A stretch of 64,000 bases of DNA from Nitrospirota bacterium (GTDB lineage: Bacteria; Nitrospirota; Nitrospiria; Nitrospirales; Nitrospiraceae): assembly GCA_004296885.1 (NCBI GenBank), contig SCVN01000007.1, forward strand, positions 186,001 to 250,000, given 5' to 3'. Each line of letters starts with the position of its first letter. The first letter of the stretch is position 1. The notes under the pieces are model-generated. The model was given only the letters and a program-made list of their open reading frames with translations. It was not told where the DNA came from and searched no databases. The position numbers were made by a program, and so were the translations under genes. Below, piece by piece: positions 27,449 through 35,905 of the stretch.

Positions 27449-28276
27449 TTAATGCGCGGCGGCGGGCGCCCGCCGGACCCGTTTGGGCGAGAAAAAGACC
27501 GACAAGAAAAAGACCGTGGTGGCCAGCAGCACGATGGCCGGGCCTGACGGCAAGTCCCACCAGTAGGAGACCATCACTCCTCCCACGGCGCAGACCGTCC
27601 CGATCAGCACCGCATAGATCGTCATCTGCCTCAGACTGTGCGTCAGCTGGTAGGCCGTGGAGGCGGGGATCAAGACCATGGCGAAGACCAGAATGGCCCC
27701 GACGGTCTTGAGCGAGATGACCACCGTCAGCGCGATGAGCGTCAGGAGCAGGTAAAAGATCCGGCGCGCCGGCACGCCCGAGGCTTCGGCCATGTCCTGG
27801 TCGAACGCGATGAAGTACAGTTCCTTGGCAAAGACGACAATCACCCCGACGACCAGCAGGCTCAGCAGCCCGATCACGCGCAGCTCCTCCGGCGTCACCG
27901 AGAGCACGCTGCCGAACAGGTAGCCGTAGACTTCCGCGTTGTAGCCCTTCATCAGTCCGATGAACAGGATCGCCAGGGCCATCGTGGCCGTATAGAGAAT
28001 CCCGATCGACACGTCCAGCTTCATCCGCCCCTGCTCTTCCATGACTCCCGTGATCCACACGGTCGCCAGGCCGAACACGATGGCCAGCGGCAGCGGCGAG
28101 ACGCCGAGCAGGTAGGCCAGCGCCACCCCGGCAAAGGCCGCGTGGGCCGTGCCGGCCCCGATGAACGCCAGCCCCCGCAAGACAACGAACACGCCGATGA
28201 CCGAGCAGACCGCTCCCACCAGCGCCGCCGCCAGCAACGACCGCTGCATGAAATCGTATGTGAGCATCTCGATCAT
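27449..28276 (-). CDS. Zinc/manganese ABC transporter permease
   Basis: Membrane subunit of a ZnuABC/MntABC-type (ABC-3 family) metal importer. The 275 residues hold seven or eight hydrophobic helices. Family segments include FMQRSLLAAALVGAVCSVIG at the N terminus, FIGAGTAHAAFAGVALAYLL, and the conserved VGAILVFAMVLIPASTAYQL. Last gene of the set znuA-znuC-znuB type, separated from the ATPase gene by a 103-bp spacer filled with short repeats. Zn versus Mn specificity cannot be settled by sequence alone. Confidence 0.93.
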   Translation of the reverse strand: MIEMLTYDFMQRSLLAAALVGAVCSVIGVFVVLRGLAFIGAGTAHAAFAGVALAYLLGVSPLPLAIVFGLATVWITGVMEEQGRMKLDVSIGILYTATMALAILFIGLMKGYNAEVYGYLFGSVLSVTPEELRVIGLLSLLVVGVIVVFAKELYFIAFDQDMAEASGVPARRIFYLLLTLIALTVVISLKTVGAILVFAMVLIPASTAYQLTHSLRQMTIYAVLIGTVCAVGGVMVSYWWDLPSGPAIVLLATTVFFLSVFFSPKRVRRAPAAAH

Positions 28277-28284
28277 GAAGTTAT

Positions 28285-28383
28285 CAGTGAATCGTGAAAG
28301 GTGAATGGGCAGAAGAGAAGCCCCATTAACATCGTTCTTCTTTTTCTCTGCTCACCATTCACTGTTTACCATTCACTATTCAG
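28285..28383. repeat. Short GTGAATGG/CCATTCAC repeats in inverted arrangement
   Basis: GTGAA-rich units on the left (CAGTGAATCGTGAAAGGTGAATGG, broken into GTGAAT, GTGAAA, GTGAATGG at 28301-28308) face CCATTCAC copies at 28355-28362 and 28369-28376 and TTCAGTG at the end. The arms can fold into a long imperfect hairpin inside the transporter operon. The layout resembles the AAAGTC array at 3944-4000: direct short repeats whose complements lie on the other side. Confidence 0.5.
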
Positions 28384-29165
28384 TGGTGGTGGTGATAGTC
28401 TTCCACAATAATCAGGTCCTTCTCCGTGATCACGAGTTCCTTGCCATAGACCTGCTGCAGCACATCCTGGCGCAGGACTTCCGCCGGCGGGCCGGCCGCA
28501 TAAAGACGGGTTTTCAGCAACACCAGCCGATCTACGTAGGACCGGATCATGTTGATGTCGTGGGTGATCAGGAGGACGGTCAGCTTCAAATCCCGGTGCA
28601 AGTGCCGGATGAGATCCAACACCGCGTGCTGCGTGGTGATGTCGATGCCGGTGGTCGGCTCGTCCAGGAGCAACACTTGCGGCTGCTGCGCGAGCGCCCG
28701 CGCAATCAGGACCCGCTGCTGCTGCCCGCCCGAGAGGTGCCCCAACGCACTGTCCCGGTGATCCTGCATGCCCACCTGTTCCAACGCGTGCAACGCGATC
28801 TCCCGATCCTGTTTTCCCGGCCGCGTGAAGAGGCCCAGCGCGCCGTAACGGCCCATCATGACCGCCTCCAACACCGTGATGGGAAAGTTCCGGTCCAGCA
28901 CGCCCTTCTGCGGCAGGTACCCGATGCGGGCCCGGTGGTGGCAGCGCAGTTCCTGGCAGGCGCAGTCGAAAATCTGGAGGTGGCCGGAGCGCGGCGGCAA
29001 GAGGCCCAGGACCGCCCGGCAGAGCGTGGTTTTGCCGGAGCCGTTCGGACCGATCACGCCCACGAATTCCCCGTCGGCGATCTCCAGCGAAATGTCCTCC
29101 AGCGCGGTGACGCCGGGGAAGCCGAAGGTCGCGTGGGAGAACCGGATGATCGGAGTCGCCATCAT
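28380..29165 (-). CDS. Zinc/manganese ABC transporter ATP-binding protein
   Basis: Drives metal uptake with the permease at 27449-28276. The 261-residue ATPase has Walker A GPNGSGKTT, Q-loop YLPQKG, signature LSGGQQQR, Walker B VLLLDEPTTG and the H-loop LLITHDI. Unusually rich in possible metal ligands: a CACQELRCHHR cluster near residue 75 and a natural C-terminal tail ending DYHHHH. The tail may sense or chelate metal (inference). The ATG lies about 20 bp downstream of the binding-protein gene. Confidence 0.95.
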   Translation of the reverse strand: MMATPIIRFSHATFGFPGVTALEDISLEIADGEFVGVIGPNGSGKTTLCRAVLGLLPPRSGHLQIFDCACQELRCHHRARIGYLPQKGVLDRNFPITVLEAVMMGRYGALGLFTRPGKQDREIALHALEQVGMQDHRDSALGHLSGGQQQRVLIARALAQQPQVLLLDEPTTGIDITTQHAVLDLIRHLHRDLKLTVLLITHDINMIRSYVDRLVLLKTRLYAAGPPAEVLRQDVLQQVYGKELVITEKDLIIVEDYHHHH

Positions 29166-29186
29166 GGGGTCCGCGGATGGAGCCGA

Positions 29187-30113
29187 CTAGGGCTGGGCCA
29201 GCGCATGAGCCAATTGCCGGCCATTATACCCCAGCATCTCGAGATAGGTCGCCGTGCCGGGCAATCCGCCGGACAGCGGCGTCAAGACCACCACTCGCAC
29301 GCCGGTCTCGCGCGCCAGGACCTCGGGAATCTTTTGATTCAACTGCGGCTCGGAGACGACGACGCGAATCCTGTCTTTTCGGATTTCCGCGATCAATTCC
29401 TGGATATGATGGGCCGAAGGTTCCGCGCCGGCCTGCGTGACGATCTCGCCGGCGATCGTGAGTCCGAACCGCCGCGCGAAATAGGGCCAGGCCGGATGGT
29501 GCACGATGATCCGCCGCTCGGGCACCTGCCGGAACCGCTCGGTCAACTCGGCCTGCAACTGCTCGATTTGACGGACGTAGGCGGCCTCATTGCGCCGATA
29601 CTCGGCGGCATGGGCCGGATCCACCAGGCTGAAGGCATCGGCAAGGTGCCGAATCATGACCTTGGCATTGTCCGGGTCCAACCAGACATGAGGATTTCCG
29701 GATGGGTGCCGATCATCATGGGCCTGCCGAGTTCCCGCGTGAGCCTCGCCCCCCTGGATCAGCTCGATCCCCTCGGAGGTCGTCACCACCAGCAAGCCGG
29801 CGTTGCCGGAATTCTTCACGAGCGACGCCACCCACACTTCCAGCCCGATGCCGACTTGTAGCAGAAGACGCGCCTTGCGAAGCGCGATCAAGTCGCTCGG
29901 CTTCGGCGAATAGCTGTGCTCGCTCTCGAGACCGGAAATCAAGGACAGGACCCGAACGTGAGCGCCCCCGACCTGCTCCGCCCAGTCCTTCAGGACCGGG
30001 ATGGTGACGACGACCGGCAGCGGCTCTTCCGCCCATGACGGCACGCTTGCCCCCAGCAGAAGGCAGGCCGCAAGCATCCAGGCGCGGTTCGTAATTGCAA
30101 ACGGTTTGCGCAT
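29187..30113 (-). CDS. Metal ABC transporter substrate-binding protein (ZnuA-like)
   Basis: A 308-residue periplasmic zinc/manganese-binding protein (cluster A-I). It has a Sec signal (RAWMLAACLLLGASVPSWA) and the family's metal-ligand segments: LESEHSYSPKPSDL (first His), NPHVWLDPDNAKVMI (second His), VHHPAWPYFARRFG (third His) and VSEPQLNQK. A short His/Asp-containing loop (about HAGTRQAHDDRHPSGN) sits before the second His, as in zinc-type members. The start is set at 30113 by the signal peptide. The -10-like box is 7 nt upstream, so the message may be leaderless. First gene of the importer operon. Confidence 0.93.
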   Translation of the reverse strand: MRKPFAITNRAWMLAACLLLGASVPSWAEEPLPVVVTIPVLKDWAEQVGGAHVRVLSLISGLESEHSYSPKPSDLIALRKARLLLQVGIGLEVWVASLVKNSGNAGLLVVTTSEGIELIQGGEAHAGTRQAHDDRHPSGNPHVWLDPDNAKVMIRHLADAFSLVDPAHAAEYRRNEAAYVRQIEQLQAELTERFRQVPERRIIVHHPAWPYFARRFGLTIAGEIVTQAGAEPSAHHIQELIAEIRKDRIRVVVSEPQLNQKIPEVLARETGVRVVVLTPLSGGLPGTATYLEMLGYNGRQLAHALAQP

Positions 30114-30120
30114 GGGCGGG

Positions 30121-30150
30121 ACCGTAGCATCGCCCCCCACGGAAAGTCAA
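30121..30150 (-). promoter_or_regulatory. Putative promoter of the metal importer operon
   Basis: Minus strand: TTGACT (30145-30150), 18-bp spacer, TACGGT (30121-30126), then 7 nt and the ATG at 30113. No ribosome binding site is seen in those 7 nt. I could not identify a Zur or MntR box. Confidence 0.4.
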
Positions 30151-30169
30151 ACCGCGCCGCGGCCTTCGC

Positions 30170-30198
30170 TTGACCCCTCCGGTCACTTCGGTTAGCCT
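30170..30198 (+). promoter_or_regulatory. Putative promoter of anmK
   Basis: TTGACC (30170-30175), 17-bp spacer, TAGCCT (30193-30198), 44 bp before the anmK start. Back-to-back with the importer promoter. Confidence 0.4.
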
Positions 30199-30242
30199 GC
30201 GCGGATGCGCTTGGCCCACGGATGGTTCCAATTGAGTGCCGC

Positions 30243-31433
30243 ATGAAGGTCGTCGGCCTCATGTCCGGCACATCCGGCGACGGAGTGGACGCCGCGTTGG
30301 TGGACATCCGCGGCGCCGGGCTCGCCCTCAGAGTGACCGCGCTGGCGTTTGCCCCCACGCCCTATCCGGCGGACTTGCAGCGGCGGGTGTTGCATCTCTG
30401 CTCCGGCGGATCCGTCGCCGAGGCCTGCCATCTGAACGCCGTCTTGGGCGAATGGTTCGCCAGAGCGGCGCTCCGCGTGATCAAGAAAGCCGGACTGAAC
30501 CCCGCCGAGGTTGAGCTCATCGGGTCCCACGGGCAGACCATCCAGCATCTGCCGCAAGGCATCCGCGAACGGGGGCTGGGCCCCATCCGCTCGACGCTGC
30601 AAATCGCCGAACCGGCGGTGATCGCCGAACGGACCGGCATCGCGACGGTGGCTGATTTTCGCCCCCGCGACATCGCGGCCGGAGGACAGGGAGCCCCGCT
30701 GACCCCCTATGTCCACTATCTCTTGTTCAGACATGCCACGCGGTCACGTCTTGTCGTCAACCTGGGCGGCATCGGCAACGTCACCCATTTGCCGGCCGGC
30801 GGTTCCCTGTCCACAGTGCGGGCCTTCGATACAGGCCCGGGCAACATGGTGCTGGACGGGCTGGTCCAGCGGCTGACCAACGGCCGACAGACCATGGACC
30901 GAGGCGGGCGGCGCGCGGCCCAAGGCACCGTGGATGCCGGACTGCTGGCCGAGTTACTGGCCCACCCCTTTCTGAAACAGCCGCCGCCCAAGTCCACGGG
31001 GCGGGAAACGTTCGGGGAGCCCTTCGTCGCGCGGCTGCTCGCCACCATGCGCAAGCGCCGCCTCACGGCCAACGATGTCCTGGCGACTTGTTCGTTGTTC
31101 ACCGCCGTGACCGTAAGTAGTGCCAGGCGCTGGCTGGGGCCGAGCCTTGACGAAGTGATCGTCGCCGGCGGCGGCGCGCGCAACCGGACGTTGCTGGGGG
31201 ACCTGGCGGCCGTGTTCGAACCGATTCCGGTGCGCACCCTGGAAGAGATCGGCTGGGACAGCAAAGCCTTCGAGGCCGTCGCCTTCGCCGTCCTGGCCTA
31301 TCAGACGCTGCACGGGAAATGCGCCAACGTCCCGGCCGTCACCGGCGCGACGCATCCCGTGCTCCTGGGCACGATCGTGCCGGGCACGCGGGGCCCGCGC
31401 TCCTTGTTCCGCAGAACCGGCGGGAAAAGCTGA
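30243..31433 (+). CDS. anmK: Anhydro-N-acetylmuramic acid kinase
   Basis: Phosphorylates and opens 1,6-anhydro-MurNAc released by lytic transglycosylases, returning it to cell-wall recycling. The 396-residue protein carries VGLMSGTSGDGVDAALVDI, IGSHGQTIQHLP, TVADFRPRDIAAGGQGAPL, VVNLGGIGNVTHLP, AFDTGPGNMVLD and VIVAGGGARN, all signatures of the family and its actin-like ATPase fold. The ATG at 30243 is chosen by homology to the conserved MKVVGLMSGTSGDG start. It complements the MltC-like enzyme at 17.7-19.0 kb, whose product it would use. Confidence 0.96.
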   Translation: MKVVGLMSGTSGDGVDAALVDIRGAGLALRVTALAFAPTPYPADLQRRVLHLCSGGSVAEACHLNAVLGEWFARAALRVIKKAGLNPAEVELIGSHGQTIQHLPQGIRERGLGPIRSTLQIAEPAVIAERTGIATVADFRPRDIAAGGQGAPLTPYVHYLLFRHATRSRLVVNLGGIGNVTHLPAGGSLSTVRAFDTGPGNMVLDGLVQRLTNGRQTMDRGGRRAAQGTVDAGLLAELLAHPFLKQPPPKSTGRETFGEPFVARLLATMRKRRLTANDVLATCSLFTAVTVSSARRWLGPSLDEVIVAGGGARNRTLLGDLAAVFEPIPVRTLEEIGWDSKAFEAVAFAVLAYQTLHGKCANVPAVTGATHPVLLGTIVPGTRGPRSLFRRTGGKS

Positions 31434-31439
31434 GGCCTT

Positions 31440-31982
31440 GTGGACGCTCCCCTGATTCTGAATGTGGCCGGAGGGATGCTGCTTCTGGGACTGGTCCTGC
31501 TGCTCCGGACCAGGATCAGCCGCCGGCAGGCGGACAGGGGAGACGGCCAACCGAAAGACATCACCTCGCCCATTCCGCCCGGGCTCACCCTCACCCCGCA
31601 ACCGCTGCTCTCGGAGGCTGAAGCCGCCTTCTACAACCTCTTACGGCTGGCCGTGCAGGACCAGTTTCTCGTCTTTGCCCAGGTGCCGGTCTGGTGCCTG
31701 GTTGACATTCATACGCAAGACCGCCAGGCGCGTGGCGCCTTCCTGAGTCAGGTGGCGCTCAAACGCGTGGACTTCGCCCTAGTGCATCCGGGGAGTCTGT
31801 CGGTCGTCAAGGTCATCGAGCTGCGTGACGCAGCCCCGCCTTCGCCGCAACGGCAGACGCGGGATCGGCTGCTGAATGCCGTCTGCGAACACGCCGGCAT
31901 CGAATTGATCAGGCTGGACGGCCGGGAGACCTACACGGTGCCCGGGCTGGCCGCTCGCCTGGGGCTTGAGCCGGAGGAGTAG
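31440..31982 (+). CDS. DUF2726-domain membrane-anchored protein
   Basis: A 180-residue protein with one N-terminal membrane helix (ILNVAGGMLLLGLVLLLR) and a DUF2726 domain (about 55-175): LLSEAEAAFYNLLRLAVQDQ, RVDFALVHPGSLSVVKVIEL, IELIRLDGRETY. This domain resembles the restriction-endonuclease-like fold, with D and E-x-x residues in the expected strands, but nuclease activity is unproven. It starts at GTG, 7 bp after the anmK stop, and is likely co-transcribed with it. Confidence 0.8.
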   Translation: MDAPLILNVAGGMLLLGLVLLLRTRISRRQADRGDGQPKDITSPIPPGLTLTPQPLLSEAEAAFYNLLRLAVQDQFLVFAQVPVWCLVDIHTQDRQARGAFLSQVALKRVDFALVHPGSLSVVKVIELRDAAPPSPQRQTRDRLLNAVCEHAGIELIRLDGRETYTVPGLAARLGLEPEE

Positions 31983-31990
31983 GCGACCGC

Positions 31991-33025
31991 TTAGGGGACT
32001 TTTCTCGTCAATTCTTTTTTCTCTCCCTCCCGCAGCACCGTGACTTTCGTGACGTCGCCCGACTTCAGATTCGCCAGGCGGTCCCGGATCACCGTAGTGC
32101 TGGAGCCGTCGCCCACGATCGGAACCCCCTGCACCTCCAGCACAATGTCGCCGCCGACGAGGATGGACTGCCCCTCGATCACCGCCTGCATCGAACCGGG
32201 ACGCAACCCGATTTCCGCGGCGGGCGACCGGGCCGCAATCCGCTGGACCAGGAGCCCGGCCGGCTGCGGGAGGTTGAACACCTTCGCGAGGTCGCCGGAG
32301 AGCAGGAAGCCCTCGACCCCGCTCCAATAAGGATTCTTCTCCAGCAAGACGCGCCGCGCCACCGACGAGGTCACGACGAACCCCAGCCCCTCGAAGCCGC
32401 CCGACTTGGAGATGATGTGGCTGACGATGCCGATGACCTCGCCCGCCATGTTGAACATGGGCCCGCCAGAGTTGCCCTGATTGATCGCGGCATCGGTCTG
32501 AAAAAACTCCGCCTGGGCCAGGCCGCCATACATAGTTTTGGGTTTGTGCCGGGCGCTGATATGGCCCACCGTCAGCGTATGCCCCAGCCCCAACGGCGCG
32601 CCCACGACGAAGACCTGGTCGCCGACTTGAGCCTCGTCGGAGTTCCCGAGCCTGGCCACCTCGGTGTGCGGCGGGACCCGCTCCAACTGGAGGAGGGCCA
32701 CGTCGGCGGAGGGTTCGGAGGTCACGACCTTGGCTTTGACCACCTCGCCGGTTTGGAAATGCGCCGTAACCTCGTCGGCCGTCTGGACCAGATGGGCCGC
32801 CGTCATGACCTTGCCGTCCGCGGAGATCAGCACCCCCGAGCCCATCCCCGCGAGGGTGGTGGGTTTCTGCTCGGGCCCGCCCACGGTCTCCTTGCGATTG
32901 GTCTGGATCACGATGACCGCGCCGTCCACTGCCTTGAACATCTGGCGGAGCGTGTCGGCGTCGGCGTTCCCCCAGGGCCAGCCGACCAGGACCACTGCAC
33001 ACAACAGGATGGCACGCGCGTTCAT
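31991..33025 (-). CDS. Periplasmic Deg-type trypsin-like serine protease with PDZ-like domain
   Basis: A 344-residue exported protease. A Sec signal (RAILLCAVVLVGWPWGNADA) precedes the S1C protease domain with an intact triad: His in MTAAHLVQ, Asp in SADVALLQL, Ser in INQGNSGGPMFN. One C-terminal PDZ-like domain follows (AARSPAAEIGLRPGS, GDIVLEVQGVPIV). Shorter than DegP, close to the DegS-like layout but with a cleavable signal. The start is set at 33025 by the signal peptide and GGAGGTG upstream. It follows the patatin-like gene by 35 bp on the same strand. Confidence 0.92.
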   Translation of the reverse strand: MNARAILLCAVVLVGWPWGNADADTLRQMFKAVDGAVIVIQTNRKETVGGPEQKPTTLAGMGSGVLISADGKVMTAAHLVQTADEVTAHFQTGEVVKAKVVTSEPSADVALLQLERVPPHTEVARLGNSDEAQVGDQVFVVGAPLGLGHTLTVGHISARHKPKTMYGGLAQAEFFQTDAAINQGNSGGPMFNMAGEVIGIVSHIISKSGGFEGLGFVVTSSVARRVLLEKNPYWSGVEGFLLSGDLAKVFNLPQPAGLLVQRIAARSPAAEIGLRPGSMQAVIEGQSILVGGDIVLEVQGVPIVGDGSSTTVIRDRLANLKSGDVTKVTVLREGEKKELTRKVP

Positions 33026-33060
33026 GGACACCTCCAGCTCGGCGTTGGCGGGCGGGCCGG

Positions 33061-35298
33061 CTACGTCGGACGGTTCCGCTTCCAGTTCTCGAGGGTTTCC
33101 CTTGCGGAATGATAGCCGATGTCCACGATCCGGTCGATCGATTTCCAGTCGAAGATGCTGATCCCTTCGGTCGGGACGTGGAGATAGAGATCCGCCTGTC
33201 GTTTGATCGTCTCGATCTTCGACAAGGTGTTCAGCATCGTCGCCCGGGTCAGAATATTGAAGATGTTGGGCACCGACACGCGCTTCGCCAAGGGATTCAA
33301 CCGGCGCCAAAACAGCTGCCAGCCCGAGAAGAACGTATGGGCGCCGACGTTGGTCGTCAAGTCGGTCCTCGCGCAGACGTCCACCGCGATCACGGCCCCC
33401 TGGGCTAACTCGCCCATCACGTCGGCCGGCAGGTTATTGAGGATGCCGCCGTCGATCAGCAGGTCTCCGTTCGGCAGGACCACGGGCGGAATCGCGCCGG
33501 GCACCGCCACGCTGGCCCTGGTCCACAACCACAAGGGCCCGGCCTGGTGGACCATCATCGCGGCACGCGTGAGATTCGCCGACACGCAAAAGTATTTGAT
33601 CCAGAGATCTTCAATCTGCCGGGAGCCAAACATCATCTTGAGCATCTTGGTGAGTTTGCGGCCGGTGATCATCGCCATGATCGGCAGGGTTTTGTCCCGG
33701 TGCGGCGCCAGCCCGACGAACCCCTTGCGGTTCAACTCGACGATCTCTTCGACGGAGCGCCCCATGGCGTATTGTCCGGCGATGATCGCCCCCATGCTCG
33801 TGCCGCCGATGAGATCGATGGGCAACCCGCAGTCCTTGATCGCCCGGATGACGCCGATGTGGGCGAACCCCCGCGCGCCCCCGCCGCTCAGCACCAAGCT
33901 CACCGAGTGCCCGGTCAGGATCCTGGCCAACCGCTCGTAGTCCGCTTGCCGGTCGGCCCGCACGTGATGATGGGCGGACACCTGGCAGGCTTTGAGCCAT
34001 TGACCGGTGCCCTCCGGTGCCTTCGCGTCATCCGGATGCAGGAGGACCAGTTCTTTCCTGGCGCCGGCCCCGCCGGCTTCCCCCGACCGCATCAGCATCT
34101 CGATCACGCCGGGCGATGAGTAGGCGCCCGCCGTATGGACGAGGAGAATCAGGTCGGCTTGTCGCAGGCAGCGCTTGGTCCAGGGGGAGGGAGTCGAGTC
34201 GCACTCCAGGAGCAGATATCGGTACTGCGTTTCCTGGTCGTTCAGCCAATCCACGATCCGGTTGTTGCTTAGACTGTTCAGCGGCACCTGGGCCGTGCCC
34301 TTCCCCAGGTGCCGGTCCAGCCGGCTGCCGTCCAAATGCAACACCGAGCCGCCGCAGGTCCCCAACGCCGAGACCAGGCGTTCGGCGAAACGGGCATGCG
34401 GGACGGCCTGGTGGCCGGGCACCACCGCAATGGTAGCGATCGGCGTCGTCTTCGTCCGCGACGCATCCGATTGCTGCAGACGCCGGGCCAGCGTGCGTGA
34501 CAGTTCGACGGCGGCCTGCGGATGGGCTTGCAACAAGCGGTCGAACGCCGCTTTGGGGAGACGGATCAACTCCGAGTCGCGTACCGCGCGCACCGTCGCC
34601 GAACGGGGGGCCTCCGTCAACAGCGCCATCTCCCCGACGCAAGTCCCCCGCCCAATGGGTCGCACCATCGGATCACCCCCGCCCTCCTCCTGGATGATGG
34701 CCTCGAGCCGGCCGCTCACGACGGTGTAGAGGCAATCGGCGGGATCCCCTTGCCGAAACAGGGTGTCGCCCCCGGACAGACGCAGCCACGCGGATTCCTG
34801 AATGACCTGATCGAGGGCCGATTGGTCGAGTCCGCGGAACAGATCCATCAAGGCAAGAGACTGGCCGGACTGCCGGCTGCTCGCCAAGCGCTCCAACTGT
34901 TGTTTGATGTCCGGATGCTGGGCCAGAAACCGATCGAGCCCCGCCTTGGTGAGACGCATCAGTTCCGACGGCTGGATGGCACGGACGGTCGCCGACCGGG
35001 GCTGGTTTGCGAGGAGGGCGATTTCTCCGAGGCAGCCGCCGACGGCAATCTGCCCCAACACCTGTTCGGTGTCGTCGGCCCGTTCGAAAACCACCTGCAG
35101 GCACCCGTCCGCCACGAGATACAGACTGTCGGCGGGATCGCCCCGGCGGAAGAGCACCTCGCCGGCGGACAGCCGGACAGGCTCCATCTCGTCCCCCAGC
35201 TTCCTCAGCGTGGGCTGATCCAACCCATGAAACAGCTCCACGGAGGCCAGTAAGGCGCTGGTGTCGGGATGCGGGCAAGGAGGTTCCGGACGCTGCAT
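33061..35298 (-). CDS. Patatin-like phospholipase with two cyclic-nucleotide-binding domains (NTE type)
   Basis: A 745-residue protein with the layout of neuropathy target esterase-like lipases: two cNMP-binding domains (about 15-135 and 150-275; FRRGDPADSLYLVADGCLQV, FRQGDPADCLYTVVSGRLEA, both with GE(I/M)ALL..PRSATVRA), a middle domain of about 190 residues, and a C-terminal patatin domain. The oxyanion motif SGGGARGFAHIG, nucleophile GGTSMGAI and dyad Asp in DGGILNNLP are intact. Start ATG 35298 has AAGGA 5 nt upstream. No membrane segment is obvious at the N terminus. It is expected to hydrolyse lysophospholipids at membranes, with nucleotide control as inference. Confidence 0.93.
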   Translation of the reverse strand: MQRPEPPCPHPDTSALLASVELFHGLDQPTLRKLGDEMEPVRLSAGEVLFRRGDPADSLYLVADGCLQVVFERADDTEQVLGQIAVGGCLGEIALLANQPRSATVRAIQPSELMRLTKAGLDRFLAQHPDIKQQLERLASSRQSGQSLALMDLFRGLDQSALDQVIQESAWLRLSGGDTLFRQGDPADCLYTVVSGRLEAIIQEEGGGDPMVRPIGRGTCVGEMALLTEAPRSATVRAVRDSELIRLPKAAFDRLLQAHPQAAVELSRTLARRLQQSDASRTKTTPIATIAVVPGHQAVPHARFAERLVSALGTCGGSVLHLDGSRLDRHLGKGTAQVPLNSLSNNRIVDWLNDQETQYRYLLLECDSTPSPWTKRCLRQADLILLVHTAGAYSSPGVIEMLMRSGEAGGAGARKELVLLHPDDAKAPEGTGQWLKACQVSAHHHVRADRQADYERLARILTGHSVSLVLSGGGARGFAHIGVIRAIKDCGLPIDLIGGTSMGAIIAGQYAMGRSVEEIVELNRKGFVGLAPHRDKTLPIMAMITGRKLTKMLKMMFGSRQIEDLWIKYFCVSANLTRAAMMVHQAGPLWLWTRASVAVPGAIPPVVLPNGDLLIDGGILNNLPADVMGELAQGAVIAVDVCARTDLTTNVGAHTFFSGWQLFWRRLNPLAKRVSVPNIFNILTRATMLNTLSKIETIKRQADLYLHVPTEGISIFDWKSIDRIVDIGYHSARETLENWKRNRPT

Positions 35299-35470
35299 CG
35301 GGGTCCTTCTGCTCACGCGCGATCGGTGCGACGGACTCGCGAGAACCGGCCACCGGGCCGGGCCAAGACAGCCGAGCTTACTGACTTATGCGTGAGGGGT
35401 CAACGGGGAATGGGGGAGCGCCGGCACGGAAGTCTCGCGGCGCGGTTCGGAACCGGGCACAAGCCGGTGG

Positions 35471-35905
35471 TCACAAGCGCCCTTCGTCCAACTCGATGGC
35501 CTCCACCCAGGTAGTGACCGAAGGAAGCGATTCGACCGGCACCTTCCGTTTGGCCGCGATCTCGGCAAGCCGGACCTGAAACCTGTGTTGTGCCGCCTCG
35601 TCCTTGGGCGCGGCTTTCAGGAGGCCCTGGTTCCACAGCCGGATATCCGCCTCCGTCAGCGGCTTGCCCTCACGGCGCACCCAGGCCAGCAGCTCATCGT
35701 CCGTGCCGCCGGCCTGCACTCGCCGTTCGAAAGCGTCGCCCGTCAGGCCGAGCAGATCCAGCAGGTACTTGTCGAAGCCCGCCGTGAGATAGTTGTAGTC
35801 CTGAATCAAGCCGGCATGGCGCAGGCGCACTTTGTCGATCATGCGCCCGAGATGCATGATGCCGCCGAGCATCGCCTTGGGACTGCGGGGATAGGTGTCG
35901 GCCAT
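35471..35905 (-). CDS. DUF5069-domain protein
   Basis: A 144-residue protein matching the DUF5069 pattern: YPRSPKAMLGGIMHLGRMID, LIQDYNYLTAGFDKYLLDLL, GGTDDELLAWVRREGKPL, DIRLWNQGLL. It lacks a signal peptide and has no known function. It starts right after the stop codon of the upstream haem-binding gene (adjacent bases), so it is translated with it. Its function may relate to the haem proteins, but that is only context. Confidence 0.85.
   Translation of the reverse strand: MADTYPRSPKAMLGGIMHLGRMIDKVRLRHAGLIQDYNYLTAGFDKYLLDLLGLTGDAFERRVQAGGTDDELLAWVRREGKPLTEADIRLWNQGLLKAAPKDEAAQHRFQVRLAEIAAKRKVPVESLPSVTTWVEAIELDEGRL

Noticed and set aside
28305-29861. A 518-codon plus-strand frame over the ABC importer genes
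   Set aside because: Antisense to an ATPase with complete Walker and signature motifs; composition is that of a shadow frame.
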